NCBI GenBank assembly: GCA_039939375.1
Contig: JBDVJO010000002.1
Coordinates: forward strand, 124,001-188,000
Direction: 5' to 3'
Source of the DNA: Paracrocinitomix sp039939375
Lineage (GTDB): Bacteria > Bacteroidota > Bacteroidia > Flavobacteriales_D > Crocinitomicaceae
DNA: 64,000 nt
Below, piece after piece: positions 9,201-17,674 of the stretch. The notes under the pieces were generated by a model, which saw only the letters and a program-made list of their open reading frames with translations, did no database searches and had not been told where the DNA came from. Each line of letters begins with the position of its first letter. The stretch's first letter is position 1. Position numbers and translations under genes: made by a program.

Positions 9201-9551
9201 ATGTTTATCGCAATCGGAAATTTTAAATTAAAAGAGAAAAAACAGTTGTTTCAGTTTTTAAGACTTTCTAAAAAGATAGAACAGCAAGCCTTAAAAGCTG
9301 CTGGGAATGTAGAGGTGAAACTATTAGGAGGAAGCTTGACGAATTTTTATGTGTTGTCCAAATGGGAATCGGTTGAAGCTATGCAAAACTTTTCAAGAAC
9401 TGGATTCCATAAAGAAGCAATTGCTCGATCGAAAGATTTATCTTCTGAAATTAGGTTGATCTATTTTGAAGGAGATCAAGATTTAACGAAAAAGGAGGTG
9501 AAGACTATGTTGCATGAAGACGAAAGGGTGCGCGTGTTGAAGTTTAATTAG
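9201..9551 (+). CDS. Small ABM/DUF3291-like dimeric alpha-beta barrel protein
   Basis: A 116-residue cytoplasmic protein. The pattern FYVLSKWESVEAMQNF followed by a His/Ala helix (FHKEAIARSKDL) and a final strand (SEIRLIYFEG) resembles ferredoxin-like barrel proteins such as spheroidene monooxygenase-related DUF3291 and antibiotic-biosynthesis-monooxygenase domains. Catalytic function cannot be assigned. The open frame extends upstream to 9066, but that part is antisense to the T9SS gene. The start at 9201 is preceded by a consensus -7 element. Its stop overlaps the convergent haem-protein gene by 4 bases. Confidence 0.65.
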   Translation: MFIAIGNFKLKEKKQLFQFLRLSKKIEQQALKAAGNVEVKLLGGSLTNFYVLSKWESVEAMQNFSRTGFHKEAIARSKDLSSEIRLIYFEGDQDLTKKEVKTMLHEDERVRVLKFN

Positions 9552-9841
9552 CCTTTTATCCATTTCAAAAGTAAAGCCCGTTCTTCACTGGTTAAGTCGT
9601 GTTTCTTTCCTTTCGGCATTCTCTTTTTGACGAAAACTTGATAGTTAATCCGCAGTTTTTCGCTTTCCATATTTTCCAAGGTGAAGATTGGTGACGACTT
9701 TTTTTTCTCTGCATGACAACTATTACATTTCTTATCCAAAATTTCAAGAACGGCAATGTTGGGCTCGTTTTGTGCTTTGTGGTTTTCCACAGGTGCTGCA
9801 GGAATCCAGATATGATAGATGATAAGAAGCGCTGTGATCAT
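9548..9841 (-). CDS. Small mono-haem cytochrome c-like protein
   Basis: A 97-residue protein with an N-terminal membrane anchor or signal segment (MITALLIIYHIWIP) and one c-type haem attachment motif CNSCH near residue 36, followed by the distal KKRMPKGKKHDLTSEE segment whose Met can serve as the sixth ligand. The pattern matches the Bacteroidota 'haem-binding domain' family (often beside cytochrome or sulphur genes). Likely periplasmic electron carrier or haem sensor. It begins 6 bases after the TPR gene's end and is probably co-transcribed with it. Confidence 0.8.
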   Translation of the reverse strand: MITALLIIYHIWIPAAPVENHKAQNEPNIAVLEILDKKCNSCHAEKKKSSPIFTLENMESEKLRINYQVFVKKRMPKGKKHDLTSEERALLLKWIKG

Positions 9842-9847
9842 TGTGTA

Positions 9848-10849
9848 TTAATCTCCTTTTAACCAATTTGCAAAGGCAGCTAAATCATCTTCGTTTTCTT
9901 CAATCCATGTTGCTGACTCTTCTCTTCCAGATTGCGAAATGTAGTGACAATAGGTTTCCATGTGTTCAGATTCTGCAAGCTCAGCATAAAAAGGAATATA
10001 ATAGTTCCACCAAATCTCTTTTTCTTTTTCCTCTAACATTTCACCTAAAACCTTGTAAAAATCAGTGGTATTTGCAATGAACTGATCCATTTCGGTTAGG
10101 GTAGAATCTTCTTCATCAGTAGTTGAAAACAAGGCTAAGGAAAGACTTGCAGCCATCATACGACTGTCTCCATCTGGAGATAACGTAATTGTGATTTGAT
10201 TGGTACCGTCTTTTTTGATATTACCTCCGAAATTCTCTTTCATTACAGTGTAAGCATTTTCTGACCTTGAGCTGGTTGGCTCTAATAAAAGAAAATAATG
10301 CAGTGCCAAAACTGACTGCACCTTGTTTTGTTTTATACTGCTTACAGACCCAAGCAATAGGTGACTACTTGCATGACCTCCTTTATTTCTAATTGCTAAA
10401 ATGCAATTTTCTTCTGCTTCGTCATACATGCGTTGCTTGCTGCAAGTCACGGCCAAATTAAAATACAGCAAGTAATGATGCTTCTCCTTTTTGATTGCTT
10501 TTTTATAAAGCTTTATGGCTTCATCAGGTTTGCCTAAAAGATCTAAGCAGTTTCCTTTATTGATGTATGCAGGAATTGCATTTTCATCTTTTTGCTTAAT
10601 AACATACTCTGCATGATGAATTGATTTCTCGTATTCTTCATTTTTAAAATAACTCAAAGACAATTCGTAATGAATCAAAGAAGATTTCGAATCTTTTTTT
10701 AATGCCTTTTTATACATTTCAATCGCACCAGCATAATCGCCACTATCATGCAATTCAATTCCTTCTGCAACCAGTTCTTTTACTGTTCTTTGGGCTAAAG
10801 TTGAATTCGTTACTGCAAACAAAAACAATATAAAAAAATACTTTTTCAT
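9848..10849 (-). CDS. Exported TPR-repeat protein
   Basis: A 333-residue protein with a signal peptide (cleaved after TLAQ, residue 19) and four to five tetratricopeptide repeats over residues 20-190 (for example AEGIELHDSGDYAGAIEMYK and NKGNCLDLLGKPDEAIKLYK). The C-terminal 140 residues are not repeat-like and contain an acidic region, with Trp-rich stretches near residue 280. TPR proteins mediate protein contacts; the partner is unknown. Probably periplasmic. The downstream haem-protein gene follows closely on the same strand. Confidence 0.8.
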   Translation of the reverse strand: MKKYFFILFLFAVTNSTLAQRTVKELVAEGIELHDSGDYAGAIEMYKKALKKDSKSSLIHYELSLSYFKNEEYEKSIHHAEYVIKQKDENAIPAYINKGNCLDLLGKPDEAIKLYKKAIKKEKHHYLLYFNLAVTCSKQRMYDEAEENCILAIRNKGGHASSHLLLGSVSSIKQNKVQSVLALHYFLLLEPTSSRSENAYTVMKENFGGNIKKDGTNQITITLSPDGDSRMMAASLSLALFSTTDEEDSTLTEMDQFIANTTDFYKVLGEMLEEKEKEIWWNYYIPFYAELAESEHMETYCHYISQSGREESATWIEENEDDLAAFANWLKGD

Positions 10850-10917
10850 AAATTGAGTTTGCTACAATTTAATGATTTTGAAGGATTTCGGTATGAAAAG
10901 GATGTTATTAACTTGAA

Positions 10918-11196
10918 CTAATGAGCGAATGAATCCAAGATTTCACCTGAGTCTGGGTGAATTACTATGGATAAAAAATGATTTCCTTCAAAAACGGATT
11001 CCTTCATATTAACGCAGTTTACCACCCAAACAGGATGATCAATTTTGCGATTTCCATCTATCCAGTTTTCAAGATGTTGAGTGTTATTAATCTTATATGA
11101 TAGATTAGATTTACTCTGAAAGTAACGCTCAGCAATTGCACGAGCTTCTATTTCTGACTTACAAATTGACATTTGATTAAGGTTTTTCAGCTCCAT
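10918..11196 (-). CDS. Small hypothetical protein (PepSY-like ending)
   Basis: A 92-residue cytoplasmic protein, starting from the ATG at 11196; an in-frame ATG at 11217 would add seven residues. The ending HPVWVVNCVNM...FLSIVIHPDSGEILDSF resembles the beta-hairpin of PepSY-like or YcfA-like small proteins that describe a 'value and its use'. No catalytic motif. It stands alone between the TPR gene and the divergent TetR operon. Function unknown. Confidence 0.6.
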   Translation of the reverse strand: MELKNLNQMSICKSEIEARAIAERYFQSKSNLSYKINNTQHLENWIDGNRKIDHPVWVVNCVNMKESVFEGNHFLSIVIHPDSGEILDSFAH

Positions 11197-11271
11197 ACGA
11201 TTAAAGATAAGTTTCAAAACTATGTTTTTGTAAAAAAAAGATTAAAAAATCTGAACAAAATTTAGTTTTAC

Positions 11272-11303
11272 TTGTTTTTACGATAGTATTACTATTATAT
11301 TTG
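11272..11303 (+). promoter_or_regulatory. Promoter of the TetR-exporter operon
   Basis: TTG at 11272-11274, then 21 bases, then TATATTTG at 11296-11303, a full Bacteroidota promoter. The ATG at 11322 follows 18 bases later. This argues against the in-frame TTG at 11301, which lies inside the -7 element, as the start codon. Confidence 0.7.
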
Positions 11304-11321
11304 CATTTAAAATTTACAGAC

Positions 11322-11999
11322 ATGGATGATTTTCTATCAAATATTTCGATTAAAATAAATAATGATGTCTACTTGAAAGACCCTGATTCTTCTGAGTTGG
11401 GTAAGAAGATCATAAGCGGATCTATTGATTTGATTGATGATATCGGTTATGAGCAATTCACGTTTAAGAAGTTGGCCACACAAATAGGTTCAACTGAAGC
11501 TTCTGTGTATCGATATTTTGATAGTAAGCAGCACCTGCTGGTTTATATTATACTTTGGTATTGGTCTTGGATGGAATATCGATTAGTTTTTAGATTGGTG
11601 AACATTGAATGTCCAGAAAAGAGACTTGAAATCGCAATTAAAACATTGACAGAGCAAATTCAGGAAGATTCCGATTTTTCGCACATAAATGAAATAAAAC
11701 TGAATCGAATTGTAATATCAGATTCGTCTAAAATCTATTTCAATAAAAACGTAGAAGAAGAAAATTCGGCTGGATTTTTCTTAAAATATAAGGGCTTGGT
11801 GCAGCGAGTGAGCGATATTATTTTAGAAATAAAACCCCAATTTAAATACCCTCATATGTTGGTTTCTACAATAATTGAAGGTGCGCATCATCAGCGTTTT
11901 TTTGCAGAACATTTACCAAGATTAACAGATTTTATTGAAAACGAAGATGCAGTGACCTCTTTTTATAAAGAGATGGCCTTTAGATTACTAAAAGATTAA
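11322..11999 (+). CDS. TetR/AcrR-family transcriptional regulator
   Basis: A 225-residue one-component regulator. Residues 15-70 hold the TetR helix-turn-helix (FKKLATQIGSTEASVYRYF, with the typical YRYFDSK recognition-helix end). The C-terminal 150 residues are the variable ligand-binding/dimerisation part. It is the first gene of an operon with an ABC-type membrane protein, an HlyD-like adaptor and a TolC-like outer-membrane protein, separated by one or two bases or overlapping. The usual logic is repression of its own operon until a ligand binds. No clear palindromic operator was recognised near 11272-11303. Confidence 0.87.
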   Translation: MDDFLSNISIKINNDVYLKDPDSSELGKKIISGSIDLIDDIGYEQFTFKKLATQIGSTEASVYRYFDSKQHLLVYIILWYWSWMEYRLVFRLVNIECPEKRLEIAIKTLTEQIQEDSDFSHINEIKLNRIVISDSSKIYFNKNVEEENSAGFFLKYKGLVQRVSDIILEIKPQFKYPHMLVSTIIEGAHHQRFFAEHLPRLTDFIENEDAVTSFYKEMAFRLLKD

Positions 12000-12000
12000 A

Positions 12001-13707
12001 ATGGAAAGATTAGATATAAAAAAGACAATAAGTAGGTTTTGGTTATTACTAAAACCGGATAAATTAGAAATAAGGAACGTATATTTTTATGCTTTATTCA
12101 ATGGTTTGGTATACTTATCTTTACCTGTAGGAATTCAGGCGATTATTAATCTTATACAAGGTGGGCAAGTCAGTACATCTTGGATTATTCTAGTCATTTT
12201 TGTGATTCTCGGAATCGCTTTAAACGGAATTTTAACGATCAGCCAGATGCGTATTGTAGAGAACTTGCAACAAAAGATTTTTACAAGAGCCGCTTTTGAG
12301 TTTGCGTATAGAATTCCAAGAATTAAGTTAGAGGCGCTTTATAAGTATTATGCGCCTGAACTAATGAACAGGTTTTTTGATATTATTTCAGTTCAAAAAG
12401 GATTAGCAAAAGTATTGATTGATTTCAGTACCGCTAGTATACAGGTTTTATTTGGACTGATATTACTGTCTTTTTATCATCCGTTTTTTATCATTTTCAG
12501 CTTGATTCTCATCATTTTGATTTACGTAATTTTTAAAATTACTGCCAGAAGAGGTTTAGAAACGAGTTTAGCAGAATCAAAGAGTAAGTATAAGGTTGCG
12601 CATTGGTTAGAAGAAATGGCGAGAAATAATGTGACATTTAAGTTGGCCGGAGAGACAAATTTGCCGCTAGAAAGGGTAGACGAAGAAGTTGAAGAATATG
12701 TGTCATCCAGAGAAAAACACTTTAAAGTACTGATTCAACAATTTAGTTTGATGGTAGGCTTTAAAGTTGTTGTGGCAACAGGTTTACTGGCAATTGGTAG
12801 TTTATTGGTAATGGAACAGCAGATGAACATTGGTCAGTTCGTAGCTTCTGAAATCATTATTTTATTAGTGTTGGGTGCTGTAGAAAAGTTGATTCTGAGT
12901 TTAGAGACTATATATGATGTTTTAACTTCCTTAGAAAAAATAGCTCAAGTGACAGATTTGGAATTAGAATCTGAAGAAGGAGTTTTAATTTCTGATCACT
13001 GCAATGACAAAGGGTTAAAGGTAGACATGAGTAATGTGAGTTTTGGTTATCCAGATTCAGAATTGCCGATAATTAATTCGTTAAATCTATCCTTCAAGCC
13101 AAAAGAAAGCATTTTAATTTCGGGGCATAATAATGCCGGTAAATCAACTTTGCTTCACCTAATTGCTGGGGTTTATGCACCAAGTTCAGGATATATTTCC
13201 TACAACGATTATCCACAAGGAAACCTACAAGCCCAAAATTTAAGATCAGTAATAGGTGACTGTTTAATGGAAGAGCAATTGTTTGAAGGAACAGTGTATG
13301 AAAACATTGCTATTGGTAGAGCCAACGCAACTTTTGAAAACGTGAAATGGGCGGTTCAAAATCTAGGATTGAGTGAGTTCGTTAAATCTCTACCCCAAGG
13401 TTACGACACCATAATTGATCCCGAAGGGCGAAAATTCTCTAAAGGTATGATTGATAAACTGCTCTTGGCTAGAAGTATTGCTGACAAGCCAAAACTGCTT
13501 TTGATTAAAGATGCTTTTCAATCAATTAGATCAGAAGAGAAAAATCAAATAGTTGATTTCTTATTGAGCAAAGATCAACCTTGGACCCTAGCAATTGTAT
13601 CCAGTGATGCTTATGTTGCACAAAAAGTAGATAGGATCGTTATTCTCGAAAAGGGATCTGTAAAAGTTGAAGGGAATTATTCACAAATGAAAGATAAACT
13701 TTTATAA
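12001..13707 (+). CDS. ABC exporter membrane-ATPase subunit with degenerate nucleotide-binding domain
   Basis: A 568-residue half-transporter: about six membrane helices in residues 25-310 and an ABC domain in residues 340-565. Walker A is intact (GHNNAGKS, 375-382), but the remaining catalytic motifs are changed. The Q-loop Gln position is Met423. The LSGGQ signature reads FSKGM (479-483). The Walker B Asp-Glu pair reads Lys503-Asp504, and the H-loop His is Ser535. Overall order and the LPQGYDT helix still identify the type I exporter family. It may bind ATP without efficient hydrolysis. No peptidase C39 domain is present. Sits between TetR and HlyD genes. Confidence 0.85.
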   Translation: MERLDIKKTISRFWLLLKPDKLEIRNVYFYALFNGLVYLSLPVGIQAIINLIQGGQVSTSWIILVIFVILGIALNGILTISQMRIVENLQQKIFTRAAFEFAYRIPRIKLEALYKYYAPELMNRFFDIISVQKGLAKVLIDFSTASIQVLFGLILLSFYHPFFIIFSLILIILIYVIFKITARRGLETSLAESKSKYKVAHWLEEMARNNVTFKLAGETNLPLERVDEEVEEYVSSREKHFKVLIQQFSLMVGFKVVVATGLLAIGSLLVMEQQMNIGQFVASEIIILLVLGAVEKLILSLETIYDVLTSLEKIAQVTDLELESEEGVLISDHCNDKGLKVDMSNVSFGYPDSELPIINSLNLSFKPKESILISGHNNAGKSTLLHLIAGVYAPSSGYISYNDYPQGNLQAQNLRSVIGDCLMEEQLFEGTVYENIAIGRANATFENVKWAVQNLGLSEFVKSLPQGYDTIIDPEGRKFSKGMIDKLLLARSIADKPKLLLIKDAFQSIRSEEKNQIVDFLLSKDQPWTLAIVSSDAYVAQKVDRIVILEKGSVKVEGNYSQMKDKLL

Positions 13708-13708
13708 G

Positions 13709-15067
13709 ATGTTAAATATTTCAAAACAAAAAGTAAAAGGAAAAATACTTGAAGACCAATACAAATCTTTGAGTGAAGTGCAAGGAAGAAAATCCAGCAA
13801 AGTTCTTTTACGCTTAATAGGAGGGACCTTCATTTTAGGCTTGATAATTATGTTTTTACCATGGACTCAAAATATTAGAACGCACGGTCTGGTAACTACA
13901 ATAGATCCTGACCAAAGACCTCAAGACATTCATTCTATAATTCCGGGTAGAATTGAGAAATGGTATGTAAAAGAGGGAGACTTTGTTAAGCAAGGGGATA
14001 CAATTGCTTTTATTTCTGAGGTAAAACCAGAATATTTTGATCCTAAACTGATGGAGAGAACATCTGATCAAACTGATTTTAAGAAGCAAAGCGTTGACTC
14101 TTATAATGAAAAAATAACTGCGTTAGAAAATCAAATTAATGCCTTAACGCTACAGCGAGATTTAAAACTAGATCAAGGAAAGATTAAACTGCAGCAAGCT
14201 AAACTGAAAGTTGCCAATGACAGCATCAATTACAATGCAACTTTGGTGTCATACGAAACGGCATTAAAGCAATATGAGCGTATTTATGAGCTTTATGAAA
14301 AAGGCTTGAAATCAAAAACAGATATGGAGAATAGAAATATTAAACTCCAAGACAGTTACTCTTATTTAATCGCTGCTGAAAACAAGTTCTTGGCCAGTAA
14401 GTCAGAATTAATTTCAACTCAAATTGAATTGTCAAATATTCAAATGAAGTATGAAACGGATGTTGCTAAAGCCAAGTCAGATAAATTCTCTGCTTTGTCA
14501 AGTAGATTGACGACTGAAGGAGAAGTGACAAAGCTTGAAAACATGTATTCTAATTATGAAAAGCGAAATTCATACTACTACATTCTGGCACCGCAAGACT
14601 GTTACGTAACCAACTTATTTGCAAAAGGTATTGGTGAAACCATTAAAGAAGGAGCTCCTGTTGTGAGCATCATGCCCACAGATTATAAGTTAGCTGCTGC
14701 AGTATATGTTGATCCAATCGATTTGCCATTGGTAAAAGTAGGTGAGCACGTAAGAATGCAATTTGATGGATGGCCAGCAATTGTGTTTTCAGGATGGCCT
14801 GATGCCAGTCATGGAACTTATGGCGGACGAATTTATGCAATTGACCAATACATATCTGATAACGGAAAGTACCGATTATTGATTGAAGAAGATCCGAATG
14901 ACCATCCTTGGCCTGAAGCCTTGCGTTTTGGTGGAGGGGTGAACTCAATGATCTTATTAAATGACGTGCCTATTTGGTATGAATTATGGCGAAAGATTAA
15001 TGATTTTCCACCTAATTATTATACCGGTAGCTCTCCAAAGGATAAATCTAAACTCAAACTGAAATGA
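13709..15067 (+). CDS. HlyD-like membrane-fusion (adaptor) protein
   Basis: A 452-residue periplasmic adaptor. One membrane helix (about 32-50, LRLIGGTFILGLIIMFLPW) is followed by a split lipoyl/biotinyl-like domain (IIPGRIEKWYVKEGDFVKQGD), a long coiled-coil hairpin (about 130-285) and a beta-barrel domain. The C-terminal part, rich in Trp and Pro, is longer than in E. coli HlyD. It would bridge the ABC subunit and the TolC-like channel. It starts one base after the ABC gene, and its stop overlaps the TolC-like start by 4 bases. Confidence 0.88.
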   Translation: MLNISKQKVKGKILEDQYKSLSEVQGRKSSKVLLRLIGGTFILGLIIMFLPWTQNIRTHGLVTTIDPDQRPQDIHSIIPGRIEKWYVKEGDFVKQGDTIAFISEVKPEYFDPKLMERTSDQTDFKKQSVDSYNEKITALENQINALTLQRDLKLDQGKIKLQQAKLKVANDSINYNATLVSYETALKQYERIYELYEKGLKSKTDMENRNIKLQDSYSYLIAAENKFLASKSELISTQIELSNIQMKYETDVAKAKSDKFSALSSRLTTEGEVTKLENMYSNYEKRNSYYYILAPQDCYVTNLFAKGIGETIKEGAPVVSIMPTDYKLAAAVYVDPIDLPLVKVGEHVRMQFDGWPAIVFSGWPDASHGTYGGRIYAIDQYISDNGKYRLLIEEDPNDHPWPEALRFGGGVNSMILLNDVPIWYELWRKINDFPPNYYTGSSPKDKSKLKLK

Positions 15068-16464
15068 TGCGAGTAATTATATGCTTACTGTTTTTATTGA
15101 GTATTCAACCTTGTTTTTCTCAGTCGGATTCGATCAAGTTGAAAATGACTTATGAGGATTACTTGCAGATTGTAAAAGAGCACCACCCTTTGGCAAAGCA
15201 AGCAAAGAATCAAATTGAATTAGGAGAAGCCTATTTATTGAAATCAAAAGGAGGATTTGATCCTGTTTTAATGGGAGGAATCAATCAAAAGTATTTTAAA
15301 GGTGATCAATATTACAGTCTGATCAATGCTGGATTAAAGGTGCCAACTTGGTATGGTGTTTCTGTTCAAGCAGGATACGATTTAAATGGCGGATCTCAGC
15401 TTAACCCACAACGAGTGGTTCCTGATGAAGGTCTTTGGTATGCAGGAATCAATTTGGCTTTAGGAAAAGGACTTATCATAGATAAAAGAAGGGCTGAATA
15501 TAAAAAGGCTAAAATTTATGTAGAAAGCTCAGTTCAAGAACAAAGAGTGATGTTAAACGAATTGTATTTGCAATCATCAATGGCTTATTGGGAGTGGTAT
15601 AAAGCGTACAATAAAATGATGGTTTATCAAGAAGCAGTAGAAAATGCCTTCGTAAGATTAGAAGGCGTAAAAAGTAGTGCGAATTTAGGGGATAAGCCTT
15701 TCATTGATACGCTTGAGGCGAGCCTTCAATTTCAAAATAGGTTATTCAACTTCTTAGATGCAGAACTTGACTACCAAAACAGTAGAGAATATTTAGAAAT
15801 TTTTCTTTGGAATGATGGGTTTGTTCCGGTTGAATTGGATTCGAACACCTCTCCACCTTTAGAAATTCTTTCAAAGCAAATAGAGCCTGAATTAGTTCTA
15901 AAAATTGATTCTATTAAAGCCAATCATCCAGAATTATTGAACACGCTTTACAAAATTGAGCAATCAAAAGTTGATTTAAAATTGAGTCGAGAAAATTTGA
16001 AGCCTGACGTTAACTTCAAATACAATACATTGACGTTTACTGGTGGAGGTTCAATTGTCGATAATTACAGTATCAACAACTACAACTGGGGAGCTGACAT
16101 TAAGATTCCCATTTTCTTAAGAAAAGAAAGAGGTGAATTGAGAATTAGCAAGTTGAAAATTGAAAATTTAGAGGCCGATTTGGCATTTAAAACTGAACAA
16201 ATTGCATATAAAATTGACATGACAATCAATCAATGGGCAACTACCTATAAACAAATTACCATCTGGTCTCGAACTACAGAAGATTATAGACGATTACTAG
16301 ATAGTGAAAAAACACTCTTTGACATTGGAGAAAGCTCCTTGTTTATGGTGAACAGCAGAGAGAAAGGGTACATCAATGCACGCTTAAAATTGATTGAAAC
16401 CATTACTGACAATAGAAAGGCTGAGATTAAAACGAAATATGCGCTTGGAGTTATTGCGGGATAA
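15064..16464 (+). CDS. TolC-family outer-membrane efflux protein
   Basis: A 466-residue protein with a signal peptide (cleaved near CFSQ, residue 20) and two alpha-helical repeats of the outer-membrane efflux protein family, separated near residue 250. The N-terminal motif HHPLAKQAKNQIELGEAYLLKSKGGFDP is typical of the family. It forms a trimeric channel through the outer membrane and periplasm. Last gene of the tetR-ABC-HlyD-TolC operon. The convergent cvfB stop is only 5 bases away, with no obvious terminator hairpin between them. Confidence 0.88.
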   Translation: MMRVIICLLFLLSIQPCFSQSDSIKLKMTYEDYLQIVKEHHPLAKQAKNQIELGEAYLLKSKGGFDPVLMGGINQKYFKGDQYYSLINAGLKVPTWYGVSVQAGYDLNGGSQLNPQRVVPDEGLWYAGINLALGKGLIIDKRRAEYKKAKIYVESSVQEQRVMLNELYLQSSMAYWEWYKAYNKMMVYQEAVENAFVRLEGVKSSANLGDKPFIDTLEASLQFQNRLFNFLDAELDYQNSREYLEIFLWNDGFVPVELDSNTSPPLEILSKQIEPELVLKIDSIKANHPELLNTLYKIEQSKVDLKLSRENLKPDVNFKYNTLTFTGGGSIVDNYSINNYNWGADIKIPIFLRKERGELRISKLKIENLEADLAFKTEQIAYKIDMTINQWATTYKQITIWSRTTEDYRRLLDSEKTLFDIGESSLFMVNSREKGYINARLKLIETITDNRKAEIKTKYALGVIAG

Positions 16465-16469
16465 AAGAA

Positions 16470-17303
16470 TTATTTCACCAACCTAATCCCATTAGATTCA
16501 ATAGTAATCATTCGGTCTTTGTAAAGTGCGCCGATAGCCTTTTTGAATACCTTTTTAGAAATACCAAACATGTGCTTGATTACTTCAGGAGAAGATTTAT
16601 CTGTGGCTTCAATAAATCCTCCAGATTTTTCCATTTTTCTTAAAATATCACCAGCAACGCCGATCACATGTTCGTAGCCTCCTTTTTGTAACGTGACATC
16701 CAACTTTTCGTCTTCTCTGATTTTCTTGATATAACCAACCGTTTTTTGACCCGGTCTTAATTCTGTGAAAACTTCATTATGATAGAGTAGGGCTGAATGC
16801 TCACCATTTACTATAACTTTTACGCCTAAATCAGTTCTGGTTCCTATTATTAATTCTACCTCTTGTCCTTCTTCATACTCAGCTGGGACATTATCTAAGA
16901 ACTTAGAAATTTTACCTGAAGCTACAATACGATCTGTTTCCTCATCTATATAGATGTAAACGAAATAGCGAACGTCTTCAACCATGTCAATCGTCTGCTC
17001 AGAAAATGGAACTAATAAATCTTTCATTAATCCCCAATCCAAAAAGGCACCAAATTCAGTGGTTTGAACACATTTTAAAAAGGCGAAATCTCCTACCTGC
17101 GCGTAAGGTTTTTCATTTGTCGCAATTAAACGATCTTCTGAATCTAAATAAATAAAGACATCAATAAAATGGTCAACTTCTGTTCCTTTGTCAATATAGC
17201 GGGTTGGAAGTAAGATTTCTCCAAATTCACCTCCATCTAGGTAAAGACCAAAGTCAACTTCTTTTACTACTCTTAGTGTGTTTATTTTTCCTAATTCAAT
17301 CAT
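16470..17303 (-). CDS. cvfB: S1-like RNA-binding protein CvfB
   Basis: A 277-residue cytoplasmic RNA-binding protein of the CvfB/YitL family: three tandem S1-like beta-barrels (for example FGLYLDGGEFGEILLP, FGAFLDWGLMKDLLVPF, LGVKVIVNGEHSALLY) and a C-terminal winged helix (residues 215-277, FGISKKVFKKAIGALYKD). The family was described as a virulence/post-transcriptional regulator in Staphylococcus; here its role is likely in RNA metabolism. The start at 17303 follows a -7 element by 5 bases. Confidence 0.9.
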   Translation of the reverse strand: MIELGKINTLRVVKEVDFGLYLDGGEFGEILLPTRYIDKGTEVDHFIDVFIYLDSEDRLIATNEKPYAQVGDFAFLKCVQTTEFGAFLDWGLMKDLLVPFSEQTIDMVEDVRYFVYIYIDEETDRIVASGKISKFLDNVPAEYEEGQEVELIIGTRTDLGVKVIVNGEHSALLYHNEVFTELRPGQKTVGYIKKIREDEKLDVTLQKGGYEHVIGVAGDILRKMEKSGGFIEATDKSSPEVIKHMFGISKKVFKKAIGALYKDRMITIESNGIRLVK

Positions 17304-17308
17304 CTCTA

Positions 17309-17316
17309 CAAATATA
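17309..17316 (-). promoter_or_regulatory. -7 element TATATTTG of cvfB
   Basis: Exact -7 consensus on the minus strand, five bases before the cvfB ATG. The upstream small gene ends in a terminator, so cvfB needs its own promoter. A -33 TTG at normal spacing is not evident because the terminator occupies that region. Confidence 0.45.
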
Positions 17317-17321
17317 CGGAC

Positions 17322-17348
17322 AAAAAAAAAGTCCCGACTGATCGAGAC
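17322..17348 (-). terminator. Intrinsic terminator after the 56-residue protein gene
   Basis: On the minus strand GTCTCGA (17348-17342), loop TCAG, TCGGGAC (17337-17331) forms a 7-bp stem with one G-T pair, followed by nine T. It lies directly between the small gene's stop (17373) and the cvfB promoter. Confidence 0.8.
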
Positions 17349-17372
17349 TTTTAAAAATTAATTAAAATCTAG

Positions 17373-17543
17373 TTATGAAATTAAAACAGCTTTTGGATAC
17401 ATTTCCATCCACTTGTTCAATTGTTCCTGAGTTTTTAAAGTAATTGTTGTTTTCTTATCCAATTGTAACTTGAACTTAGGCGTTGAATTTTTAATTTCAT
17501 TTAAGATCTTCTCTACTTTTTCATTCGACTTTTTTCGTGCCAT
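17373..17543 (-). CDS. Small basic 56-residue protein
   Basis: An open frame of 57 codons from ATG 17543 to TAA 17373. The product is basic and Lys-rich (MARKKSNEKVEKILNEI at the start, then LDKKTTITLKT and LNKWMEMYPKAV). It has no Cys, signal or membrane segment and could be a helix followed by a beta-hairpin. A terminator begins 25 bases after the stop, which supports a real transcription unit. I do not recognise a family; nucleic-acid or ribosome binding is conceivable from charge alone. Confidence 0.65.
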   Translation of the reverse strand: MARKKSNEKVEKILNEIKNSTPKFKLQLDKKTTITLKTQEQLNKWMEMYPKAVLIS

Positions 17544-17674
17544 AACAATTCTTTATTTAGTTGTGCAATAATAACATAATAGTAGACGATTAGTTGTCAC
17601 AAATATTACATTATTTTCAGTTTTTAGATGAAATTAACATAATCTGGGATAAATAGCGTATATAAACGTATGTA

